9,038 nucleotides of DNA from contig JAPLCR010000604.1 in the NCBI GenBank assembly GCA_026392135.1, forward strand, positions 1 to 9,038, written 5' to 3'. Origin of the DNA: Armatimonadota bacterium. Its GTDB lineage: Bacteria; Armatimonadota; Chthonomonadetes; Chthonomonadales; Chthonomonadaceae. This document shows, one piece after another, positions 1 to 5,461 of this stretch. The position numbers were made by a program, and so were the translations under genes. The notes beneath the pieces were generated by a model that worked only from the letters and a program-made list of their open reading frames with translations, was not told where the DNA came from and searched no databases. Numbering within the stretch: the first letter of the stretch is position 1; every line of letters begins with the position of its first letter.

Positions 1-1658
1 AGAAATGGTAAAGAGATGCCGGAGAGCGGAAGTAGCCCCGTAACGCCCCCCAATATCAGCAAAGTCTGGATACCCAATAAAAGGGTGAGTCCGAAGCCAA
101 GATTACGGTCAAAATCGCTACGCGCCTCTAGCGAAATGCGTAGCCCCCTCCAGATAACGATAGCATAGAGAATAATAGTAAACCACGCGCCCACCAGCCC
201 AGTCTCCTCTGCCCAACTTGCAAAAGCGAAGTCGGAGCCTCCGCGTGGAATCGAGTTCGGTATGCCTAACCCTAAGCCACTTCCCTCAAACCCTCCAGTT
301 GCCATACCCCAGTATCCTTGCGCGAGTTGCATCCCGTTAGCGTGGGAGTTCGCAAAAGGGTTCAGCCACATATCCACACGGGTAGGAAGCACACCAAAGT
401 GGTATTTGTAGGCGATGTAGGCTCCCAGTAGAAGTAGCCCTAGCCCCATAAACACAAAACCACTTCGCCCCGTTAACAGGTACATCAGGCAGAGGAACGC
501 GCCAAAAAGTACAATGCCGGGTCCCATATCGCGCACGACTGCAAAGAGTGCCAGCGCACAGCCGTACATCACCAGCAAGGGAGCGATGTCCTGCTTGGCG
601 GGTAGGGACTGAAGGAACGGTATCTTGATTTTGGCAGCGGACTTTTGGCGAGGGGTAGAGTCGGCGATAAGGTTTCCGCGTTCACTTAGGTAGGAGGCAA
701 GAAATAGGATGAGCAGTATTTTGATGAGTTCCACAGGTTGAAAATGGAAGAGGTTTAGGCGAACGCCCTGTGGTCCTGACCCGAAAAGAAACAAGCCGAG
801 CGTCAAAAGGATTGCGGCGAGTGCCCAAACATACTGATAGCGGCGTAAGCGGTGGCGGGCTTCTGGACGAAGCCGCGCTGAAAAATACATTACTACACAG
901 CCCAGTAAGACTCCTTTGATGTGATTTTCATAAGCCATTGCATCGCGCAAGGGATCTTTTAGGCTATAGAGCAGGATAATTCCCATGCCGGAGAGGAGTA
1001 AGGTGAGCGGAACGATATAGCCGTCCCCGCTAAGCTTGGAGCGCAGGAGCGGCGGAAACAGAAACAGAAGCAAAAGCAGGAGGAGGACGCTAACCCAGAA
1101 GTGTGTGAAGACCGTTTTGCCCTCCTGTGCAATACAGTTTTCGAGGTACGGGCGTGTTTTAAGCGAGTCAAGAAGTGTTGCGCGTGTAAAGACACGTTTC
1201 AGATCTTTGGGAGTTGATTCGGAAGAGGTGTCTTTATCAGGATTGACGGCGTGCTGAACAAGGTAGTCCGCAAAGCGTTGTGCGGTGGTGGTGTCTACAT
1301 TCAGCTCACGGCGAAGGGTGTCGGCGGTTGCAGTGTAGAGATCTTTTTTGGTGCGCGCCCACGTATCTGCAAGGTTTTGCGTCTGATCTTTGGGGAAAAG
1401 AGGAATTTCGAAGAGCTGTTCGGAGTGTGCAAAACTGCCATGCGATACGCGCCACTGAACGATACGTTCTCCTACCCCTTTCTCAACATGGAGTGTTTTG
1501 GAGAAAGCCTCTGCACCTGCCGTAGAGATAAGGATAGCCTCTTTGGGGGCAGAGGTGCGCTTTGCGCCATACACCAGTAGGGCAAGAAAAAGGAAAAGAG
1601 CGATACTACAAAGAGAGAGTATCGCTTCGGTTCGGCGAGTATTATCACGAAATGCCAC
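1..1658 (-). CDS. FtsW/RodA/SpoVE-family peptidoglycan polymerase with N-terminal extracytoplasmic domain (3' end cut by window)
   Basis: Seen: 552 residues before the left edge. The SEDS core is clear from residue 213 on: the FQPVELIKI helix (305-313, family form FQPsElaK), RDMGPG (376-381), ATGGFEGSGLGLG (453-465), SDFAFASWAEETGLVGA (475-491) and GVTGLLPLSGISLPF (538-552). Family knowledge: SEDS proteins polymerise glycan strands from lipid II with a partner class B PBP. Ahead of the usual ten helices lie an extra helix at 13-31, a soluble stretch of about 150 residues (32-184, predicted outside) and another helix at 185-205, so the core keeps its topology with the N-terminus inside. Start: GTG at 1658 has AGGAGGAG at 1675-1668 with a 9-nt spacer; an in-frame GTG at 1679 would put that site inside the gene. 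It lies 51 nt after secG. Division (ftsW) and elongation (rodA) types cannot be told apart here. Confidence 0.9.
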   Translation of the reverse strand, partial: MAFRDNTRRTEAILSLCSIALFLFLALLVYGAKRTSAPKEAILISTAGAEAFSKTLHVEKGVGERIVQWRVSHGSFAHSEQLFEIPLFPKDQTQNLADTWARTKKDLYTATADTLRRELNVDTTTAQRFADYLVQHAVNPDKDTSSESTPKDLKRVFTRATLLDSLKTRPYLENCIAQEGKTVFTHFWVSVLLLLLLLFLFPPLLRSKLSGDGYIVPLTLLLSGMGIILLYSLKDPLRDAMAYENHIKGVLLGCVVMYFSARLRPEARHRLRRYQYVWALAAILLTLGLFLFGSGPQGVRLNLFHFQPVELIKILLILFLASYLSERGNLIADSTPRQKSAAKIKIPFLQSLPAKQDIAPLLVMYGCALALFAVVRDMGPGIVLFGAFLCLMYLLTGRSGFVFMGLGLLLLGAYIAYKYHFGVLPTRVDMWLNPFANSHANGMQLAQGYWGMATGGFEGSGLGLGIPNSIPRGGSDFAFASWAEETGLVGAWFTIILYAIVIWRGLRISLEARSDFDRNLGFGLTLLLGIQTLLILGGVTGLLPLSGISLPF

Positions 1659-1709
1659 GAGAGAGGTCTCCTCCTGCACCAGAAGAACGGAGGTCGCAGG
1701 AGAGGTCTC

Positions 1710-1955
1710 TTAGTTCCAGCGCCCTGTGGTAACAGCAACTATCGTAGAGAGTACGAAGAAGATGATAGCAAGGTTTCGTGTGTACTGTATCAGGCGCTCC
1801 TCTTTTCCGGCTTTACCCTTAAAAGAAGAGGTGACAGTGGTTCCTATCTGACCCGTAAGCCCCTCGTTTTTACTCTCTTGCATCAGCACGATGCCAATGA
1901 GGAGTATCGCGGAGAGAACCTGTAGGAAAGCGATAAAGTAGTAGAGAAATTTCAT
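1710..1955 (-). CDS. secG: Protein-export membrane protein SecG
   Basis: Small integral membrane subunit of the SecYEG translocon, which assists SecA-driven export of unfolded proteins. The 81 residues have the SecG plan: a first helix (about 3-24), the family loop IVLMQESKNEGLTG (22-35, matching the usual LLQ..KG.GL), a basic linker and a second helix (about 59-76) after ERLIQYTRNLA. The start is ATG at 1955, 13 nt after the tatA stop, with only a modest AGGA upstream. The frame is open further upstream into tatA, but that extension is charged, antisense-free shadow sequence of tatA and does not belong to the protein. The length is typical. It is the fifth gene of the minus-strand run and precedes the ftsW/rodA-family gene. 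Confidence 0.92.
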   Translation of the reverse strand: MKFLYYFIAFLQVLSAILLIGIVLMQESKNEGLTGQIGTTVTSSFKGKAGKEERLIQYTRNLAIIFFVLSTIVAVTTGRWN

Positions 1956-1968
1956 CGGTAACAGTATC

Positions 1969-2235
1969 CTATTTGACGTTCTTGTCGTTTTTGTCGCTCT
2001 TTTCGCGGTCAATCTCTGCGCGGAGTTCCGCTTTGAGCCGTTCGCGCTCTTTGTTCTCTTTTTCTTTTTGCAGTTCGTCGTCGTCGTTGGATTCGTTGAT
2101 ACCCTTTTTGAGTTCACGAACGCCCTGACCCAAACCGCGCATCATTTCGGGGATTTTTGCACCTCCGAACAGCACGAGAACTACAATAAGAACCACTATT
2201 GCCACGGGGCTATTGTAGAAAGCTAAATTTAGCAT
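1969..2235 (-). CDS. tatA: Sec-independent translocase subunit TatA
   Basis: Pore-forming subunit of the twin-arginine pathway, which exports folded, often cofactor-bound proteins. The 88 residues show the canonical design: a short N-terminal membrane helix (about 5-23), the LFGGAKIPE hinge (22-30, family FG..KlPE), an amphipathic helix (to about 46, RGLGQGVRELKKG) and a highly charged Lys/Glu tail with coiled-coil character. The ATG at 2235 has AAGGAG with a 9-nt spacer. It starts 35 nt after the TatB-like gene and ends 13 nt before secG, so co-transcription is likely. No tatC is in the window. The TatA call over TatB rests on the FGG hinge and length and is a family-level judgement. Confidence 0.88.
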   Translation of the reverse strand: MLNLAFYNSPVAIVVLIVVLVLFGGAKIPEMMRGLGQGVRELKKGINESNDDDELQKEKENKERERLKAELRAEIDREKSDKNDKNVK

Positions 2236-2270
2236 CGTATGGTACTCCTTACACGCAGTAGCGAAACGAA

Positions 2271-2744
2271 CTATTTTTTCCTTGGGACAGTCCCGCTCGG
2301 CGTGGAAAAGGTTTTAGTTTCACTCTCAGTTACGGTTGCCTCACTTTTAGGAGAGGCGACAGAGCTGGAGGGCGCAGGTGCGGTTCCAAACTCGTCGGTA
2401 TCAGCAAACGCCGCCGCCGCAAAGTCGGTGCGGGGAGGCTCTATGGCAGTAGGATTACTCGATTCGGTGGTGTAGTCGGAGCCAGAGTAGTCACTTCCAC
2501 TATAGTTAGACGGTGTATAGTTATTGTAGTAAGATTCATCGTTGTAGGAGGGCGGCGTGTAGGGCTTGTGATTATCGTCATCGTCGAAGTTTATAGAGTT
2601 CATAAACTCCTGCTTCGCCTTCATTAGCTCACGCAATGCCTTGCCGAACTGCTTCCCCATCTCTGGCAGTTTGTCTGGACCAAAGACGAGAAGGAGTATC
2701 GCCATAAGCGCAAGCATCTGAATAGGACCTAGAAAAGCCATCAT
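2271..2744 (-). CDS. TatA/TatB-family protein with long disordered acidic/Tyr-rich tail
   Basis: Seen: 157 residues counted from ATG 2744. The N-terminus is a Tat helix-hinge-helix: hydrophobic 7-21, then VFGPDKLPEMGKQFGKAL (20-37), where GP in the hinge is a feature often seen in TatB. After about residue 55 the protein has four Asp in a row, then a Tyr/Asn/Ser/Pro-rich tail with the near repeat YSGSDYSGSDY and a Ser/Thr-rich, probably disordered C-terminus ending in Arg-Lys-Lys. Inference: it is the TatB-like partner of tatA. Start choice: a GTG at 2756 is in frame, but the AGAGG ribosome site abuts it, and the duplicated upstream copy has GTA there, while the ATG-ATG pair at 2744/2741 is kept in both copies. 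The spacer to 2744 is 11 nt. Confidence 0.82.
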   Translation of the reverse strand: MMAFLGPIQMLALMAILLLVFGPDKLPEMGKQFGKALRELMKAKQEFMNSINFDDDDNHKPYTPPSYNDESYYNNYTPSNYSGSDYSGSDYTTESSNPTAIEPPRTDFAAAAFADTDEFGTAPAPSSSVASPKSEATVTESETKTFSTPSGTVPRKK

Positions 2745-2954
2745 CAAGCCGGACACCTCTTAGACAACATAGCTACACACTATAGTTTCCGCAGAAATTC
2801 ACCCAACTGCTTCCCCATCTCTGGTAGTTTGTCGGGACCAAAGACGAGAAGGAGTATCGCCATAAGCGCAATCACCTGAATAGGACCTAGAAAAGCCATC
2901 ATTAAGCCTGATACCTCCTAGACAACATAGCCGCACACTATAACTTTCGCAGAA
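2641..2954. repeat. 158-bp direct tandem duplication (two copies)
   Basis: Bases 2641-2796 and 2799-2954 match at a constant offset of 158. I counted about 16 mismatches over 156 positions, roughly 90% identity. Each copy holds the end of a reading frame (LRKL, stop), a 35-nt gap with the ribosome site, and the first codons of a Tat gene through the hinge. Homology fades at the junction near 2797-2799, where Tat sequence is joined to pfkB-tail sequence. The mismatches are partly silent and partly conservative, so the duplication is not brand new. Confidence 0.9.
2780..2902 (-). CDS. 40-residue mini-Tat ORF created by tandem duplication
   Basis: Seen: ATG 2902 to TAG 2780, 40 codons, preceded by AGGAGG 11 nt upstream, a better ribosome site than that of the neighbouring gene. 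The product repeats residues 1 to about 35 of the following TatA/B-like protein with few changes: hydrophobic helix, VFGPDKLPEMGKQ hinge, then only a short stub of amphipathic helix. Its last residues LRKL and stop equal the C-terminus of the pfkB kinase just upstream (LRKL, stop), because the duplication junction fell in the end of pfkB. It sits 35 nt after pfkB and 35 nt before the TatA/B-like gene. It could be a truncated Tat subunit still made, or debris kept only because it is recent. No reference protein of this size is known to me. Confidence 0.6.
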   Translation of the reverse strand: MMAFLGPIQVIALMAILLLVFGPDKLPEMGKQLGEFLRKL

Positions 2955-3882
2955 CGGCTCTCTCTGCAAGAGCAAAGAGTGCCTCTCGCGTACAGAATCC
3001 TGCCCCGATAACGGCGGCGTTCGCAGCACCTGCCCCCGTAGCAAGCCGAAGTGACTGCTCCAAATCGGAGTGTGGTGTGCCCTGAAAGTACTGCCATAAA
3101 AACGCGGCAAGAAACGAATCACCTGATGCAACAGCACTCGCAAACTCAATTTTAGGCGGTACTGCCTCCCAGCCCTCAGACGGTGTCAGAAGGTATGCGC
3201 CTTCACTTCCCCGCGTCATAATGACCAGTTGAATACCTGAATTGCACAACTCGCGCCCTGTGTGAAGCATATCCGCATCGTCGCGAAGGGGTCTGCCAAG
3301 AATGGCTTCCAGCTCCACACGATTGGGCTTTACTAGCCAAGGACGCGCCTGCACCCCAATACGTAACGCCTCACCGCTGGTATCTAGCACTACGGGCACT
3401 CCCGTTGGCTTTATACGCTCTATCAACTCCGCGTAGTAACTAGCGGGAACACCCGGTGGAAGGCTACCATCTAGTATGACACACTTGAAGGTGTGTTGGG
3501 ACAGCAAAGTTTCGATTTTGCGCTCTAAGGCGCGAAGGTTTCGCCGCGAAATTTCAGGTCCGCGCTCATTGACCTCAGTCTGCGTGCCGTGTATCGGGTC
3601 TACAATTGCGATGCAGACGCGCGATTCACCGCGAACTGCCACACACTCATTCGTAATATGCTCGGCTTGCAGGGCTTTTGCCATGATGCGCCCATTCGCG
3701 CCGCCAAGAAATCCTGTCGCAATTGCCACGCCGCCAAGGGTCTGGTAGACCCGTGCTACATTGATACCTTTACCGCCCGCGACGGTAGATGCCTGTGTTG
3801 GTCGGTGTACTCTATCGAGCGCAAAGTCTTCTACACAGTAGGTCTTATCCAGATTGGCATTGGGGGTGACGGTCAGTATCAA
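2938..3882 (-). CDS. PfkB/ribokinase-family sugar-phosphate kinase, 1-phosphofructokinase/tagatose-6-phosphate kinase type
   Basis: ATP-dependent kinase of the cytosol; the closest family types are FruK (fructose-1-phosphate to fructose-1,6-bisphosphate) and LacC. The 314 residues are full length. Seen: N-terminal LTVTPNANLDKTY (3-15), the first PfkB signature GGKGINVARVYQTLG (36-50), GSLPPGVP (139-146), LVKPNRVELE (183-192) and the second signature VASGDSFLAAFL (251-262) with the catalytic Asp at 255. The family usually has GAGDS or GSGDS; Ala-Ser-Gly-Asp is an acceptable variant. The start is TTG at 3882 with AGAGG 10 nt upstream; the ATG upstream at 3904 is out of frame. No fructose PTS or regulator is nearby, so the substrate is not fixed. 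It heads the minus-strand run; I see no convincing promoter for it in 3883-4000. Confidence 0.88.
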   Translation of the reverse strand: MILTVTPNANLDKTYCVEDFALDRVHRPTQASTVAGGKGINVARVYQTLGGVAIATGFLGGANGRIMAKALQAEHITNECVAVRGESRVCIAIVDPIHGTQTEVNERGPEISRRNLRALERKIETLLSQHTFKCVILDGSLPPGVPASYYAELIERIKPTGVPVVLDTSGEALRIGVQARPWLVKPNRVELEAILGRPLRDDADMLHTGRELCNSGIQLVIMTRGSEGAYLLTPSEGWEAVPPKIEFASAVASGDSFLAAFLWQYFQGTPHSDLEQSLRLATGAGAANAAVIGAGFCTREALFALAERAVLRKL

Positions 3883-3940
3883 ATCGGGAAGCCTCTTCGC
3901 ACATGGCTCCGTTGGGAAGTCACCATCCGTAAATTCCTAT

Positions 3941-3969
3941 TTGACAGTGTGAACACCATAAGGTATAAT
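3941..3969 (+). promoter_or_regulatory. Full-consensus sigma-70 promoter of the tRNA-Leu unit
   Basis: TTGACA at 3941-3946 and TATAAT at 3964-3969 are separated by exactly 17 bp, a 12/12 match to the housekeeping consensus. Transcription would begin near the A at 3976, followed by an 87-nt leader before the tRNA at 4063. Such strength fits a stable-RNA gene. It lies in the pfkB upstream region, oriented away from pfkB. Confidence 0.9.
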
Positions 3970-4062
3970 CTTTTTACTTGAGTAGGCACTATGCCCATAA
4001 GAATAGACCCCATTGTACCTCATATAAGGGGGATTCAGCAAGGGAGATGCTTTACGAAGTAC

Positions 4063-4145
4063 GCCCAGGTGGTGAAATGGTAAACACGCTAGATTCAGGT
4101 TCTAGTGCTCGCAAGGGTTTGGAGGTTCAACTCCTCTCCTGGGCA
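4063..4145 (+). tRNA. tRNA-Leu (anticodon CAG)
   Basis: Class II tRNA of 83 nt. Acceptor stem GCCCAGG (4063-4069) pairs fully with CCTGGGC (4138-4144), discriminator A at 4145. D stem GTG/CAC closes an AAATGGTAAA loop. The anticodon stem CTAGA/TCTAG (4089-4093, 4101-4105) encloses TTCAGGT, with anticodon CAG at 4096-4098, which reads CUG. A 15-nt variable arm has a short CTC/GGG stem with a GCAA loop, as expected for Leu. T stem GGAGG/CCTCT encloses TTCAACT. The CCA end is not encoded and must be added by nucleotidyltransferase. It is alone, with its own promoter and terminator. Confidence 0.96.
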
Positions 4146-4147
4146 GT

Positions 4148-4187
4148 AAAAGAAGGAAGTACGCAGTCGCGTACTTCCTTCTTTTTT
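4148..4187. terminator. Strong intrinsic terminator, probably bidirectional
   Basis: A perfect 17-bp stem (4148-4164 with 4169-4185) closes a four-base AGTC loop. It begins with AAAA and ends in a run of six T, so it has a U-tract when read on either strand. It starts 3 nt after the tRNA-Leu and lies 38 nt beyond the stop of the opposing HEAT-repeat ORF at 4225, so it can end both transcripts. Confidence 0.93.
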
Positions 4188-4224
4188 GCATAACCTCTGC
4201 CGTGAAATCAACAAGGGTAGGCTT

Positions 4225-4962
4225 CTAATCACGCGGTGAGGGTGTGTCTGAAGGGCGCAGAAGCATCTCCGGCTCTGTCTCATTTACCGCGTAAGAGGGA
4301 CGTAGCAACTCCTTTTCCATGAGAGGCTCTTGCGAAGCGCGTAGCAGATTCCGCGAGTGGTTCTCCTGTGCCTCTCTCGCCTCCAGTATCGGTAGTATCT
4401 CAATGGCGGTCTTGCTGATAATGGTGTAGAGGCTCTTGTCCTCCGCAAAAACGCCAGCCAGCCTTCGGACGGCGGGAATCGCTCTGCTGTCTCCAATCGC
4501 GCCTAGCGCCTGTAACGCTTTGAGTTGGTAGTCCCCCGAACACCGCTCTAGCAGATGGCAGAGGTTGGGAACGGTATCCGAGCGAAACCGCCCGTAATGC
4601 TCCGAGGTGAGGCATGGAAGCAGTTCGCCGATAGCGTTTAGCATCTCGGTATGCAGTTCGCCCTTCGCACCCCGAATAGCGGAGAGCAGGTAGGGTAACG
4701 CCTCCACGCGCCCCAACTTTGCGAGGGAGAGAGTCGCCTCTCTACGCACTCTCGTTTGTCGCTTTTTGTCTAAGAGTAGGGAGAGGGGGAGGCTGATGGG
4801 CGCGAGTCCCATCGTTCCAATAATACAGTAGTAGAGTACGCTCTGCATCGTAGAGAAAGCAAACATCCACCCCTTACCAGACATCGAATGACCGGGCTGT
4901 AGCCCTATTTTACTAAACCCCAGTATTGGGTTCAAAGATGTAGACAAAATAGTTGAAATCAC
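4225..4962 (-). CDS. HEAT-repeat protein with one hydrophobic segment (possibly C-terminal part of a split gene)
   Basis: No specific family recognised. Seen: 245 residues from GTG 4962. A hydrophobic segment spans about 36-64 and is followed by the basic stop-transfer stretch KKRQTRVRR (66-74). Then come HEAT-like helix pairs: REATLSLAKLGRVEALPYLL (74-93), a second around 103-140, and KALQALGAIGDSRAIPAV (148-165), the regular pattern of a protein-binding solenoid. The tail from about 195 is charged and probably disordered. The start is uncertain: GTG 4962 and the internal ATGs lack a good ribosome site. The first 50 bp overlap the end of the upstream ORF in another frame, which suggests either coupling or a frameshift. 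The frame is open back to a stop near 5018. The ORF ends just before the shared terminator. Confidence 0.7.
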   Translation of the reverse strand: MISTILSTSLNPILGFSKIGLQPGHSMSGKGWMFAFSTMQSVLYYCIIGTMGLAPISLPLSLLLDKKRQTRVRREATLSLAKLGRVEALPYLLSAIRGAKGELHTEMLNAIGELLPCLTSEHYGRFRSDTVPNLCHLLERCSGDYQLKALQALGAIGDSRAIPAVRRLAGVFAEDKSLYTIISKTAIEILPILEAREAQENHSRNLLRASQEPLMEKELLRPSYAVNETEPEMLLRPSDTPSPRD

Positions 4963-5398
4963 CCTGTTGGGTTGTAATAGGAAGGAAGAAGAGACAGGTA
5001 AAAGAGCCCCCTACAAAACGCCCCCATACACGAAGTCTATCTCGCTTATGGCTCTTCTCAACGGTTTCGCCTAGCGCCGTAACCGCTTGAAGAGACTGCT
5101 CTTCCGAAAGCCGTGCGTTTCCCAGTATCCAACTCGCCGCCATCCGCCACCGCCACTTGGTTGCGGAAGGGTTTTGAAGGCGGCTCACATCTCGCTGAAA
5201 CTGCTTCTCATCAAACGGCTGTCCTTCTTGAACTCTCTCGATGCTCTTTTTGATAGGGCTTTGCGGACGAACACGCCTCATGATACGGCGTATGCGCTCA
5301 GGGCAAACAGGGACAACCGTTTCCGCCGCCTCCCGCTCTTCCGATACGGGCGAGGTGTAGTTTTGTCGGAGTTCTTCGGAGTTGTGTTGCAGGTTCAT
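4913..5398 (-). CDS. Hypothetical protein, HEAT-like helices and C-terminal hydrophobic end (possibly N-terminal part of a split gene)
   Basis: Seen: 161 residues from ATG 5398 (a TTG at 5425 is also in frame). The first 75 residues are polar and charged with many Arg/Glu. Residues 81-115 look like a HEAT unit (RMAASWILGN, then SLQAVTALGETV). A hydrophobic stretch FVGGSFTCLFFLPITT (128-143) follows, after which the frame ends within about 18 residues. The next ORF, in the +1 frame, begins with a hydrophobic segment and HEAT repeats. Together the two would make one membrane protein with HEAT units on both sides of a transmembrane hairpin, which is why I suspect a single ancestral gene. The ribosome site is weak. 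A possible promoter lies at 5433-5461. Function unknown. Confidence 0.65.
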   Translation of the reverse strand: MNLQHNSEELRQNYTSPVSEEREAAETVVPVCPERIRRIMRRVRPQSPIKKSIERVQEGQPFDEKQFQRDVSRLQNPSATKWRWRMAASWILGNARLSEEQSLQAVTALGETVEKSHKRDRLRVWGRFVGGSFTCLFFLPITTQQGDFNYFVYIFEPNTGV

Positions 5399-5418
5399 GC
5401 CGCTCTCGCCTAACCGTC

Positions 5419-5447
5419 TTGACAAGATATTCTCTATACTCTATACT
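5419..5447 (+). promoter_or_regulatory. Strong promoter of the DUF4149-like/glcD unit
   Basis: TTGACA at 5419-5424 and TATACT at 5442-5447 are 17 bp apart (11 of 12 consensus positions). A second TATACT at 5435-5440 is too close to the -35 box. The expected start is near the A at 5454, only 3 nt before the ATG at 5457, so the message would have essentially no 5' leader. Confidence 0.82.
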
Positions 5448-5461
5448 ACCCTCATTATGAA
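5433..5461 (-). promoter_or_regulatory. Weak candidate promoter for the HEAT-like gene pair
   Basis: On the minus strand TTCATA (5461-5456) and TATAGA (5438-5433), four matches of six each, stand 17 bp apart. Transcription would start near 5426, about 28 nt before ATG 5398. It overlaps the stronger plus-strand promoter, so the two divergent units would compete for polymerase. The low score makes this tentative. Confidence 0.35.

Noticed and set aside
1661..1709. GAGAGGTCTC repeats as the start of a CRISPR or mobile-element end
   Set aside because: Only two copies 39 bp apart with no spacer pattern or transposase; more simply part of the secG-ftsW gap.
2745..2756. GTG at 2756 as start of the TatB-like gene
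   Set aside because: The ribosome site abuts it, and the duplicate copy has GTA there while the ATG pair is conserved.
2799..3149. Minus-strand ORF overlapping the mini-Tat and the pfkB end in another frame
   Set aside because: The real frames of pfkB and the mini-Tat explain the same bases; this one has no motif.
3978..4193. Plus-strand ORF across the tRNA-Leu
   Set aside because: It reads through the tRNA and terminator; no ribosome site or protein-like composition.
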